From assembly GCF_025685415.1 (NCBI RefSeq), contig NZ_JAGSYB010000001.1, positions 124,001-188,000 on the forward strand: 64,000 nt of DNA, read 5' to 3'. This document shows positions 36,297-44,717 of the stretch, piece by piece (the stretch's first letter is position 1; each line of letters begins with the position of its first letter). Source of the DNA: Terriglobus aquaticus. GTDB taxonomy: Bacteria; Acidobacteriota; Terriglobia; Terriglobales; Acidobacteriaceae. Below the pieces are notes generated by a model. It saw nothing but the letters and a program-made list of their open reading frames with translations. It was not told the DNA's origin and did not search any database. The translations under genes and the position numbers were made by a program.

Positions 36297-37217
36297 ATGC
36301 TTCAAACGAGCGCGAGTCTCGTGGTGTACCAAACCCCTGCTGCGGAGTTGCAGCAGCTTTTACAGACCCTGCAATCCGCAGTGGACGTTTGGGTTCTGGT
36401 AGACAACTCCGTCGATCAAAAGCAAGAAGCGGAGGAGCGCAAGCAGGCCACCCTGGCCTGTGGGGGCATTTACGTGCCGTCTCCAACCAATGTCGGATTC
36501 GGCGGCGGTCACAATGTGGCGTTGTCCTACCTGCGCGATGCGGGATTCGCCACGCGGTATCACCTGATGGTGAACCCGGATATTGTGTTCGATCCGGCTA
36601 TCCTTAGCCCGCTGACACAGGTTTTGAATGAACGGCCCGACGTCGGGTGGGTCATGCCCCAGGTGCGTTCGGGTGATGGCAGTGTGCAGCCATTGTGTAA
36701 GCTGCTGCCCACACCATTCGACCTGCTGGGCCGGCGCTTCGTGCCGTCGTTCGTGCGTCGGCTGCTTGGCCTTTCCCAGGACGATTATGAGATGAAGGGC
36801 ATCGCTGATCTTTCCTCGGAAGACGTCCCGTTCCTCTCCGGGTGCTTCGTCTTCGCGCGATATGACCTGTTGCAAAAGGCGAACGGGTTCGACTCGCGGT
36901 ACTTCATGTACATGGAAGATGTTGACCTGAGCCGCAGGTTCCGGCGTTACGGCAAGCTCCTGTACTGGCCGGAGGTGCATGTGATCCACGGGCACCGGCG
37001 CGGTTCGTACCACGACCTGCGTTTGACCCTGCTGCACATCCGCTCGGCCATCCTGTACTTTCAGCGATGGGGATGGTTCTCTGACCGGGAAAGAAGTGCT
37101 TTGAACGCGCAGGCGCTGCGGTCATTGCGGAATGAAATCCGATTCGCACACAGCGCTGAGCGGTCCCGTGCCGAGAGCATGGTCGAGCCGCGCTCCTGGA
37201 ATACGCCTCATGGATAG
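36297..37217 (+). CDS. GT2 glycosyltransferase (rhamnosyltransferase-like)
   Basis: 306 aa from ATG 36297 (AGGA seven bases upstream); a TTG two codons earlier is an alternative. GT-A fold of family 2: N-terminal SLVVYQTPAAELQQLLQTL, DNS motif, PSPTNVGFGGGHNVALSYL, the metal-site segment LMVNPDIVFDP, and the acceptor-side FDSRYFMYMEDVDLSRRFRRYG, with VHVIHGHRRGSYHDLRLTLLHIRSAILYFQRWG at the end. The pattern matches rhamnosyltransferases of the WbbL/RfbF kind, in keeping with the rml genes, but donor sugar is inferred from context. It overlaps the start of the chain-length gene by eight bases. Confidence 0.9.
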   Translation: MLQTSASLVVYQTPAAELQQLLQTLQSAVDVWVLVDNSVDQKQEAEERKQATLACGGIYVPSPTNVGFGGGHNVALSYLRDAGFATRYHLMVNPDIVFDPAILSPLTQVLNERPDVGWVMPQVRSGDGSVQPLCKLLPTPFDLLGRRFVPSFVRRLLGLSQDDYEMKGIADLSSEDVPFLSGCFVFARYDLLQKANGFDSRYFMYMEDVDLSRRFRRYGKLLYWPEVHVIHGHRRGSYHDLRLTLLHIRSAILYFQRWGWFSDRERSALNAQALRSLRNEIRFAHSAERSRAESMVEPRSWNTPHG

Positions 37218-38493
37218 TTCCGAATCCACCTTGCATACCGCAGCGCCGCCGACCCCGAGAGGCAGCCAGGTGCGGGTCACGCACCTCTATTCAGCGGATG
37301 TGCCGCAGCCATCGTCCGCCGAAGATCCTGGCCTGATCGGCGTGTTGGACCTGCTGAAGCCAATCATTCGCAGACGTTGGCTGCTGCTGGTGTGCACGCT
37401 CGTCGGTCTGCTCGCGGGCATGCTGTGGACGCTGCGCAAGGGCGATTATGTGGCCTTCACAACCGTTTTGCCGCCGCAGTCTTCTGTGACGAGCAGCCTG
37501 CTTGGTCAGATTGGCGGCCTGGCGAACCTTGTAGGCGGAGCCGGCCTCTCCGGCGGACACGGTAGCAACGACCTCTATGTGTCGCTGCTGCAGACGCCCT
37601 CCGTGCAGGATGCCGTGGTGCGTCGCTTTCATCTGCAGCAGGTCTATGGCGCGCCCACGCCGTTCGTGGCGCGCATCATCTTCGCCCAGCACACGACAGT
37701 CGACGGCTTTGGGCGTGATGGCATGATCCGTATCTTCTTCAACGATGCGAAAGATCCGAAACGCGCTGCCGCGGTCGCCAACGGCTACGTCGAGGAGTTC
37801 ATGAAGTTCATGAGCCATCTCGCAGTCAGCGAGGCAGGTCAGCGCCGGGCGTTCTTTGAGCAGCAGATGGATGAGGAGAAGGACAAGCTCGCCGATGCGG
37901 AAGAGGCGATGCGCAAGCTGGAGCAGAAGACCGGAGCGCTTCAACTGGATGCGCAAACCCGCATGCTGCTGGACACCACGACCGGCCTGAGAGCCCAAGT
38001 GACGGCGAAGCAGGTGGAGATTCAATCCATTCGCTCGTATGCCGGTCCAGACAATATCAATCTGCAGCGGGCAGAGCATGAATTGGCAGCGCTACAGGCG
38101 CAACTCGCCAAGGTCACGAGTGCGGGCGATCCAACTGAAGCTGCGGCTCTGTCGCACAACGCTCTGCCGCAAACGGCGCTGGAAAATATCCGCGCTCAAC
38201 GTGAGGTGAAGTCTCACGAGGCGATCCTGGGCATTCTCTCGAACCAGTACGAAGCGGCTCGCCTGGATGAAGCGCGCGAAGGTGGCGCGCTGCAGGTGGT
38301 GGAGCCCGCGACACCGCCCGAGGGACGAACCTCAGTACCCTCAAGCCGGAAGATCCTGATTGGAAGTCTGGTTGGTTTGTTTCTGGGGCTCACCTACGTG
38401 ATGCTCGCTTACGCCTGGGAGCGGTTGAAGGCAAACCGGATGTTCGCGGGCAAGCTGAACGAACTGAGCGATGTCTACGCCAGGGGCGAGTGA
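37210..38493 (+). CDS. Wzz-type chain-length determinant / polysaccharide co-polymerase
   Basis: 427 aa from ATG 37210, which overlaps the end of the GT2 gene. Two transmembrane helices flank a large periplasmic part: TM1 (about 55-74, WLLLVCTLVGLLAGMLWTL) and TM2 (about 370-393, ILIGSLVGLFLGLTYVMLAYAW), preceded by the Pro-rich PATPPEGRTSVPSSRK motif typical of Wzz proteins. The periplasmic part contains long coiled-coil-prone helices (EQQMDEEKDKLADAEEAMRKLEQKTG; INLQRAEHELAALQAQLAKV). No cytosolic tyrosine-kinase domain is attached, so this is a Wzz/PCP-1-like or kinase-less PCP-2 protein. It sets polymer length together with the Wzy-like gene downstream. Confidence 0.9.
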   Translation: MDSSESTLHTAAPPTPRGSQVRVTHLYSADVPQPSSAEDPGLIGVLDLLKPIIRRRWLLLVCTLVGLLAGMLWTLRKGDYVAFTTVLPPQSSVTSSLLGQIGGLANLVGGAGLSGGHGSNDLYVSLLQTPSVQDAVVRRFHLQQVYGAPTPFVARIIFAQHTTVDGFGRDGMIRIFFNDAKDPKRAAAVANGYVEEFMKFMSHLAVSEAGQRRAFFEQQMDEEKDKLADAEEAMRKLEQKTGALQLDAQTRMLLDTTTGLRAQVTAKQVEIQSIRSYAGPDNINLQRAEHELAALQAQLAKVTSAGDPTEAAALSHNALPQTALENIRAQREVKSHEAILGILSNQYEAARLDEAREGGALQVVEPATPPEGRTSVPSSRKILIGSLVGLFLGLTYVMLAYAWERLKANRMFAGKLNELSDVYARGE

Positions 38494-39547
38494 GTCTCCG
38501 CGAACCGCCATCATCCTGCTCAACTGGAACGGTTGGCGCGACACTCTCGCATGCCTGGAATCGCTTCTCGGGAGCGATCGCCAGGGCTTCGTTGCGATCG
38601 TGTGTGACAACGGGTCCAGTGACGATTCGTGGGAACAAATCAGCCGGTGGGGCAGGCAGAGGCTAGGTGACCGCTTTAGCGCTTGGTCCCTTGGGGAACA
38701 GTGGAAGCCGGATCAGCAGATTGTGCTGATCCAGACCGGGGCCAATCTTGGTTTCGCTGGCGGATGCAACATCGGCATCCGGTTTGCGCTCCAGCAGACT
38801 CCGTGTGAGTATCTGTGGCTCCTGAACAACGACACGGAAGTCGCGCCAAATAGTCTGTCGGAACAGGTGCGCCGCATGGAGCGGGATCGCGGTCTCGGTT
38901 TACTTGGATCGACGCTGATCCATGACGCGCCGTCGCGCCCGGTGCAGTGCTTCGGCGGGTACGGTTTCAATTTCTGGACGGGGCGTGTGCGGCCCTTTCC
39001 CTTTCCGCTGGATGCATCGCATCCACCCAGCGTGCCGGAGGTGGAACAGCGGCTGCGCTACGTGAGTGGAGCTTCCACCTTTGCCACGCGTGCATTTGTG
39101 GAGGCGGTGGGTCTGCTGAACGAACAATACTTTCTGTATTTCGAAGAGATTGATTGGGCGGTGCGCGGCAAGGGCTTTCGGCTGAGTTACTGCCCTGAAA
39201 GCGTCGTTCTCCACAAGGAAGGCCGGGCCATTGGGTCGGCAGCATCATCGGCCCAGCGCAGCGAACAGTCGGAACTCTGGCTGACGCGCAACCGCGTCCT
39301 GTTTACGCGGACGTACTTTCCGTTGCGGCTGCCAGTCGCGATCGCATGGATGCTGGTGGTTGCCCTGATCCGCGGCTTGAAGCACGGCCCGAGTCACGCA
39401 CGGCTGCTGCTGCGTGGCGTGTGGAACGGCCTGAAAGCGCCCATCCGCCCGCTGCCGACGATGAACGAGTGGCCCGCGGAAACGCTGCAAGCGGCTAACA
39501 GGCAAGCACTGCCTGTCGACGGTGCTCAGCCTGCGGTTCGCACGTGA
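38471..39547 (+). CDS. GT2 glycosyltransferase
   Basis: 358 aa; its start overlaps the Wzz gene by 23 bases. GT-A motifs: AIILLNWNGWRDTLACLESLL, VCDNGSSDDSWEQI, QTGANLGFAGGCNIGIRFAL, LWLLNNDTEVAP and LLNEQYFLYFEEIDWAVRGKGFRLSY. These are typical of rhamnosyl- or other family-2 transferases that build O-antigen or EPS repeat units. The C-terminus has a hydrophobic segment (FPLRLPVAIAWMLVVALIRGL) that may anchor it to the membrane. Its stop is coupled by GTGA to the polymerase gene. Donor and acceptor cannot be deduced. Confidence 0.9.
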   Translation: MSTPGASESPRTAIILLNWNGWRDTLACLESLLGSDRQGFVAIVCDNGSSDDSWEQISRWGRQRLGDRFSAWSLGEQWKPDQQIVLIQTGANLGFAGGCNIGIRFALQQTPCEYLWLLNNDTEVAPNSLSEQVRRMERDRGLGLLGSTLIHDAPSRPVQCFGGYGFNFWTGRVRPFPFPLDASHPPSVPEVEQRLRYVSGASTFATRAFVEAVGLLNEQYFLYFEEIDWAVRGKGFRLSYCPESVVLHKEGRAIGSAASSAQRSEQSELWLTRNRVLFTRTYFPLRLPVAIAWMLVVALIRGLKHGPSHARLLLRGVWNGLKAPIRPLPTMNEWPAETLQAANRQALPVDGAQPAVRT

Positions 39548-40914
39548 GGTCTTCTACAATCAGACACACGCACTCCCCCTCCGCAAGCATGGCCCAAGCC
39601 GGCAAATCACAACACGACGAACTGGCGGGCGCGGTGCAAAGCCGGGTTGCCACCCGGACGAAGTTGTACCTGTTTCTGCTAGTCCTATCGCTTCCGATCG
39701 ACTACTTCGCGCCCACGGGTTCAATTCTGCGAGAGGGAGGGGCGAAGCCTGCGATTCCGCTCATGGTTCTGGGGTCTGCCTGGATTTACTCGCGGCACTG
39801 GCCGGAGCTCTTCTTCAACTGTCCCAGGTTGTGGCGGACTCTACTCCTGATCTGCATCGCGATCACGTTCCTGAGCACGTTCGCCTTCATTGCGAACGTC
39901 GGCCTTGATATCTCGTACTGGGACGGCGCGCGCAGCCCGTGGGGCCAGTTCCTCTTTCAGGGTGCGCTGTTCGTTCTGGTGGCCCCAGTGCTCATTGCGC
40001 ATGCCTGGCTGTTCTCGCGCCCTGAAGTCAGGTCGTCATTCTTCCGCGCGTTTCCACCGGCTGTGATAATCCACTTGGCAGTGATCCTGGCAGAGTGGGT
40101 GGGTCTGCTGCACGCAACATCGTTTCCGCTCACGCTCTTTCGAGGTACGTTCGTCGTTTACGGCCGCAAGCCGACCGGCATGATGACCGAGCCTTCGTAC
40201 GTGGGCACGTTTGCAGCGACGTACGGCTTGGCTTTGCTGCTGTGTATGCCGGTGAAGCGCTGGCGAGATCGCCTCCTGGCGCTGATGAGCATCGTGATCG
40301 CCCTGGCGATGGGCGGCAAGACGATGGTCCCCGCTCTGGTGGCCGGTCTGGTCGCCTACGCCTACCAGACACGAGTCAAGATCCTCAACTGGAAATCTGT
40401 GGCGGCGGTTGCATGTGTAGGGATCGTCGGCCTCTACACGGTGCTGACCTATTCCGTGCTCGACGTGCAGGCGAACCTGAGTTCCGCGATGCGGATCGGC
40501 TCAACGCTCCTCGCCTTCAATGCTGCTGCATCCGGATACGGCCTGTTGGGCCTTGGCTTCGGTCAGTTTCACTTTGTGTATTTGCCGCGATTCGCACCGA
40601 CGTTCCTCACGTATGTCCCGGAGGCAACCGCATTTTTCTCGCATTGGATGAACGCGCGCGCTTCCACCTATAACCTGCCGGTGCGCTACCTGGTGGAAGA
40701 TGGCGTTGTCGGACTGCTGCTCTTTGTGGCGATGGTGTGGCTGGTTGTGCGGAATGGCCGGTCATTCAACGATCTTTGGCACCAGCTTGGAGCGGTGTTG
40801 ACGGGGACAAGTCTTGGATTCCTGCTTACGCAGGACAACTACTTCTTTCCCGCGTTTGTGTGTGGGGCGGCAATCCTGGCTTCGCGGCCTCTTCGAAGCC
40901 GAGGAGAAGTCTAG
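39544..40914 (+). CDS. Wzy/O-antigen-ligase-like polytopic membrane protein
   Basis: 456 aa from a GTG overlapping the preceding stop (GTGA); an ATG 15 codons later is also possible. About ten to eleven hydrophobic helices with a large periplasmic loop near residues 330-390 (LPRFAPTFLTYVPEATAFFSHWMNARASTYNLPVRYLVEDGVVGLLL), the general layout of Wzy polymerases and WaaL ligases, which are too divergent for a motif-based call. The TM segment GRKPTGMMTEPSYVGTFAATYGLALLLC resembles the conserved Wzy region before the loop. By context (sugar transferase, Wzz, three glycosyltransferases) polymerase is the best guess. Confidence 0.75.
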   Translation: MRSSTIRHTHSPSASMAQAGKSQHDELAGAVQSRVATRTKLYLFLLVLSLPIDYFAPTGSILREGGAKPAIPLMVLGSAWIYSRHWPELFFNCPRLWRTLLLICIAITFLSTFAFIANVGLDISYWDGARSPWGQFLFQGALFVLVAPVLIAHAWLFSRPEVRSSFFRAFPPAVIIHLAVILAEWVGLLHATSFPLTLFRGTFVVYGRKPTGMMTEPSYVGTFAATYGLALLLCMPVKRWRDRLLALMSIVIALAMGGKTMVPALVAGLVAYAYQTRVKILNWKSVAAVACVGIVGLYTVLTYSVLDVQANLSSAMRIGSTLLAFNAAASGYGLLGLGFGQFHFVYLPRFAPTFLTYVPEATAFFSHWMNARASTYNLPVRYLVEDGVVGLLLFVAMVWLVVRNGRSFNDLWHQLGAVLTGTSLGFLLTQDNYFFPAFVCGAAILASRPLRSRGEV

Positions 40915-42015
40915 TTGCCTCGTCCTCTGCTCGTTGTCGTTATGCCGTCGCTCCGCATCTCTGGTGGAAACAAAGAGGTGGTGCGTCTGGTTCAGGAGTT
41001 GCTGGAGCAGGGAGGCACGGATGCAGTAATCGCCTGCATGTGGAAGCATCCGCATGAGGTGGAGACAAACGGCATTCCCGTGATCCACCTGTCGGATACC
41101 ATCCCGGTTCGGGGAAGCGCGCTGGGGCAGTTACCGGGAATCGCTCTTGGATTTCGCCGACTGATCCGGCGATTGCAGACCGGAGCACATGGGCAACTCC
41201 ATCTTCTGCTGGGGCACTACTCAACCTATCTGGCGGTGTTCCTCGCTCCGCTGCTCCCGCGCATCTGCTTCAACCAGGACATGGAGTGGCTGTTTGTGCG
41301 GCAGGGCTGGAAGCGTTCCCTGCTGAAGCGTGCCATCCTGCTGACGAACCGTAGATCGTGCGTGGTTACAACGAATGAATTCGTCACCGAGAGCTACCGT
41401 GCCAACGGTGTTCAGCCATTTGGCGAAGCTTCCATCTGGGCAGAGCCGCGATGGCTGGCAACATCGGTTTCGGCGAATCGTCATATCGACGTACTGATGC
41501 TGCTGCGCGGCAGCGGGATCAAGCGGCTGGACCTGGCGCGCGAAGCGCTGAGCCTGTTTCAGGCGAGAACGCGGTTGCGTGTAGCGGTGATCACTCCCGA
41601 TACTGCGATCGCGGACAGCATCTCAGGCGATCTTGCCCAGGTGTTCCTTCGTCCCAGCGATGACGACATGGAGGCGATCTTTGCCCGGTCGCGCGTGTTC
41701 TTGCTGCTGAGCGATGTGGAAGGATTCGGCCTGCCGCCGCTGGAGGCCATGGGAAGCGGATGCGTTCCCGTGTGCCGTGATTCGGGCGGGGTTCGCTGCT
41801 ACATGCACGGGGAGTTCCACGAGCTGTTGTTTCCGCTTGATCGGCCTGTTGAGGAGATTGTGGATGCGGTGGCGGAGCGCGTCCGAAGCGGAAGTCTGCC
41901 CACCAGCGCAGCGGCGCAGCAGGCATTCCGGGACGGTTTGCAGGCAAGCCGCGCAAGCCGCGAGGACTGCCTCCGCAGGCTGCACCAGATGCTCTGCGGC
42001 CCGCCTACAGACTAG
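40915..42015 (+). CDS. GT4-type glycosyltransferase
   Basis: 366 aa; the start is a TTG directly after the previous stop (TAGTTG) with AGGAG upstream. GT-B fold: the N-terminal LVVVMPSLRISGGNKEVVRLVQELLEQGG is a family-4 acceptor-domain pattern, and the C-terminal DDDMEAIFARSRVFLLLSDVEGFGLPPLEAMGSGCVPVCRDSGG is the nucleotide-sugar-binding region with the E-x7-E motif. Adds a sugar to the lipid-linked repeat unit; donor unknown. Last gene of the plus-strand polysaccharide operon; a small bulged hairpin (41998-42019) overlaps its stop and the gene converges with the export gene. Confidence 0.88.
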   Translation: MPRPLLVVVMPSLRISGGNKEVVRLVQELLEQGGTDAVIACMWKHPHEVETNGIPVIHLSDTIPVRGSALGQLPGIALGFRRLIRRLQTGAHGQLHLLLGHYSTYLAVFLAPLLPRICFNQDMEWLFVRQGWKRSLLKRAILLTNRRSCVVTTNEFVTESYRANGVQPFGEASIWAEPRWLATSVSANRHIDVLMLLRGSGIKRLDLAREALSLFQARTRLRVAVITPDTAIADSISGDLAQVFLRPSDDDMEAIFARSRVFLLLSDVEGFGLPPLEAMGSGCVPVCRDSGGVRCYMHGEFHELLFPLDRPVEEIVDAVAERVRSGSLPTSAAAQQAFRDGLQASRASREDCLRRLHQMLCGPPTD

Positions 42016-42037
42016 GCGGCCCGCAGGCCGGCAGCAT

Positions 42038-44590
42038 TTAGTTGAAGAGACCGAGCGCCACTGCGGTAAACGCGAGATTGCCGAACGACTGCGTAAGGCC
42101 AATGAGTTGGTAGATGTTGAACGGCGTCTTCAGCTTGGGCGGCACGATGACGGTGTCGCCTGGGTAGATGATGAGACGATCGAAGCGGGAGTGGGTGTCC
42201 CGGCTCAGCACCGTACCATCGGCCCGCAACAAGAACTCCTGGCCCTTGTCGCCCGTACGCGTCTTGTCGCCCGCCAGCTTCAGGTAGTGATGCACCGTGG
42301 CGTCCTTGGAGTAGAGCAGCGAGCCCGCATTGAAGACGTTGCCAAGCACGTCTACCGTGGTGGGCTGTGGCGGCACGAACAGACGATCGCCATCTTGTAG
42401 CTGCAATTCAGGAACATCCCCGAGCGTTGTCGCTCCTGGCTTGATCTGGAGCGTGATGCGCCCGGTGGCGCGGATCCGGCTGAGTGCTGCGACGTAGGCA
42501 CGACGCAACTCCAGGTTGCCCCCACTCCCATCCGGCTGCGCCTGCTGGTTGGCGGGAGACAGGACATCCCGCGCGGCCTGGGAGACGTATTGCTGAATCT
42601 TCGCATCCTGTGCGATTCGCACGCTTTCGCGCGTGAACTGTGCGGCGTACAGGTAGCCATGCGGAGCAACGCCACCGGCTCGCGCCACCAGGTCTCGCAG
42701 GGTCTCATTGCCTTCCAGGCGATAGATACCCGGACGCATGACTTCGCCGTCGACGCGGACGAAACGGGCACGCAGCTCGGTCGGCAAGTTGATGTCATCG
42801 CGTGAGTACACCGTGACCACATCGCCAGGTTGAAGGGTCTTGTTCTCGGGCGAGGCTGGGTCGTCGATGGCTTCGCCAAGCGCAAATGGAATCAGGTCGG
42901 TCTTGAGCGTTTTCTGATCGAGCCGTTCGATGACTGCATAATTCCAGTTGATTTCGGTCTCGTGGTTGCCGAGGTCCTTCTGAGGCGCGATCGTCGCAGC
43001 ACTAACCACCGGAGCGGTCGCGGAGGCGGCTGCTTCGGCCTGCGAGATCGCGGTGCTGCGTGGACCCTGCAAGGGGTTTGGGTCAAGCGCCGTCCCATCC
43101 TGCACGACAGAGAAGGGTCGTGTCGGCTGCGCCGGCGTCAGCGCGTTCTGCTCGTTGTAGTAGCGCCGCGTGATCAGGAACTGGCGTGACGGGATCAGGT
43201 CGGCTACGCGCATGCCTTCCCGCCACGAGTACCGGCCCGGCTGACCCACATTGCCGCGCAGCGTTACCGCTTTATCGAACCGCGGTGAGATTGGGAAGAT
43301 GCGGAGCACGTCACCACCCTGCACGGGAATCAGCTTCTGTGCGCCGGTGAGGGGGAAATCCTGAACCTCGCGACGCGCGTGATCCACTATGCGGTCCAGC
43401 GAGGCGCGATCTGTCGCTGCAACAGCGGTAAGCCCGCCGGCATAGGAAAGTAGTTGGTCGACCGAAGTCGGCCCACGCAGTTCAAAGATGGCGGGCTTGT
43501 TTACGTCGCCATCAACCGCGGCTTGTGGCCCAGCGGGTGGGATGTAGAGGATGTCGCCGGGTTGCAGACGGACGTCGCCGCTCTTGTCACCGCTCAGCAG
43601 CAGGCTATAGAGGTCGAGATGCGTGATGGTTTTTCCATCCCGCTTCAGTTGGATGTCGCGCAAGCTGCCGGTTGGCGAGGGTCCACCTGAGGCGAACAGG
43701 GCATTCACCAGCGTGCTAAGAGCGCTGACCGTGTGCAGGCCGGGTTGTTGCGCCTCGCCAAGAAGGAAGACCTGAATAGAGCGAAGCTGCCCTAAGGTGA
43801 CCGTCAGGTCGTAATTGCGATATTGACGGTCCATCGCCGTGCGAACGGCCGATTGAACTTCGCTGAGCTGCAGGCCAGCCACTTGGATCGTCCCGACCTG
43901 TGGCAGGAAGATGAAGCCGTTGCGGTCTACGGTCGTCAGAACATCCAGCGAAACCGCGCCCGAGGTGCGCACGCGAACCTGGTCATTCGGGCCGACCACG
44001 AAGTCCGCCGGTGCCGCCATGTCACTGCTGGTGGTGGACAGGTCTAAAGCTGACCGGTTCCGGAAGTAATCCAGACCAAAGATCCGCAGGGCGCGACCGG
44101 TGGAGGACTGTACGTAGAGTTCGAAGTCGGTGGGCGGGGGCGGTGTGACGGTCTGCGAGGCCCCGATGCGATTGGGATCGTTGGGTGCGGCGTTAGTCTG
44201 CTGTGTCTGCCGGGTTGTGGAACTTTGCGGTGTCCCGGTGCCAGTGGTGTTATTGCGGTTGTTCCCGCTGGTGGACTGGTTTACGCCTGATGTCGTGCTC
44301 GTGCCCGACGTGTTGCTGCCATTCTGACTATCCTGCGTCCCATTCGTTGTTGTCGAGGACGTGCTGGGGCACCCGTTCGCGTCACAGTTGACGGTTTGTT
44401 GCGAGTTGGACTGGTCAGTCTGGTTTTGAGTCTGGTTCGGATCCTGGTAGCTTCCGCTCTGTCCTGCCATGGTCGCGGGTGCGGTAAGCAGCAGGGCAGC
44501 GCAGACCGACAAAGCGCCGGCGGCCGCTCTAGGCGAAGTGGAGACGCGAAGGGCAGAGAGGGAGATCAGTGCGGGAAACCGGGCAGACAT
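42038..44590 (-). CDS. Large SLBB-domain polysaccharide export protein (Wza-like)
   Basis: Outer-membrane/periplasmic channel component of capsule or EPS secretion. 850 aa; N-terminal signal peptide (about 21-43, RAAAGALSVCAALLLTAPATMA) without a lipobox cysteine, so not a standard Wza lipoprotein. Residues 44-135 are a strongly biased N/Q/T/S/G region. The Poly_export domain follows (about 190-275, FVVGPNDQVRVRTSGAVSLDVLTTVDRNGFIFLPQVGTIQVAG), then several SLBB-type repeats (VFLLGEAQQPGLHTVSALSTLVNALFASGG; GDVNKPAIFELRGPTSVDQLLSYAGGL; RVDGEVMRPGIYRLEGNETLRDLVARAGGV; VDVLGNVFNAGSLLYSKDATVHHYLKLAGD). It is more than twice the size of E. coli Wza. Opposite strand to the glycosyltransferase operon. 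Confidence 0.9.
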   Translation of the reverse strand: MSARFPALISLSALRVSTSPRAAAGALSVCAALLLTAPATMAGQSGSYQDPNQTQNQTDQSNSQQTVNCDANGCPSTSSTTTNGTQDSQNGSNTSGTSTTSGVNQSTSGNNRNNTTGTGTPQSSTTRQTQQTNAAPNDPNRIGASQTVTPPPPTDFELYVQSSTGRALRIFGLDYFRNRSALDLSTTSSDMAAPADFVVGPNDQVRVRTSGAVSLDVLTTVDRNGFIFLPQVGTIQVAGLQLSEVQSAVRTAMDRQYRNYDLTVTLGQLRSIQVFLLGEAQQPGLHTVSALSTLVNALFASGGPSPTGSLRDIQLKRDGKTITHLDLYSLLLSGDKSGDVRLQPGDILYIPPAGPQAAVDGDVNKPAIFELRGPTSVDQLLSYAGGLTAVAATDRASLDRIVDHARREVQDFPLTGAQKLIPVQGGDVLRIFPISPRFDKAVTLRGNVGQPGRYSWREGMRVADLIPSRQFLITRRYYNEQNALTPAQPTRPFSVVQDGTALDPNPLQGPRSTAISQAEAAASATAPVVSAATIAPQKDLGNHETEINWNYAVIERLDQKTLKTDLIPFALGEAIDDPASPENKTLQPGDVVTVYSRDDINLPTELRARFVRVDGEVMRPGIYRLEGNETLRDLVARAGGVAPHGYLYAAQFTRESVRIAQDAKIQQYVSQAARDVLSPANQQAQPDGSGGNLELRRAYVAALSRIRATGRITLQIKPGATTLGDVPELQLQDGDRLFVPPQPTTVDVLGNVFNAGSLLYSKDATVHHYLKLAGDKTRTGDKGQEFLLRADGTVLSRDTHSRFDRLIIYPGDTVIVPPKLKTPFNIYQLIGLTQSFGNLAFTAVALGLFN

Positions 44591-44717
44591 CAGCGTTCAG
44601 GGTACCGCATTCGCCCCCGGGGAAGAGAACGAAAGCAGTGCCGTCCTGGGCTCTTTCCGATCTCGAAGGGGCCAGCGCGTTCCAGTCCAGCAGGAACGCG
44701 GCCCTCGGAGCGACGGC

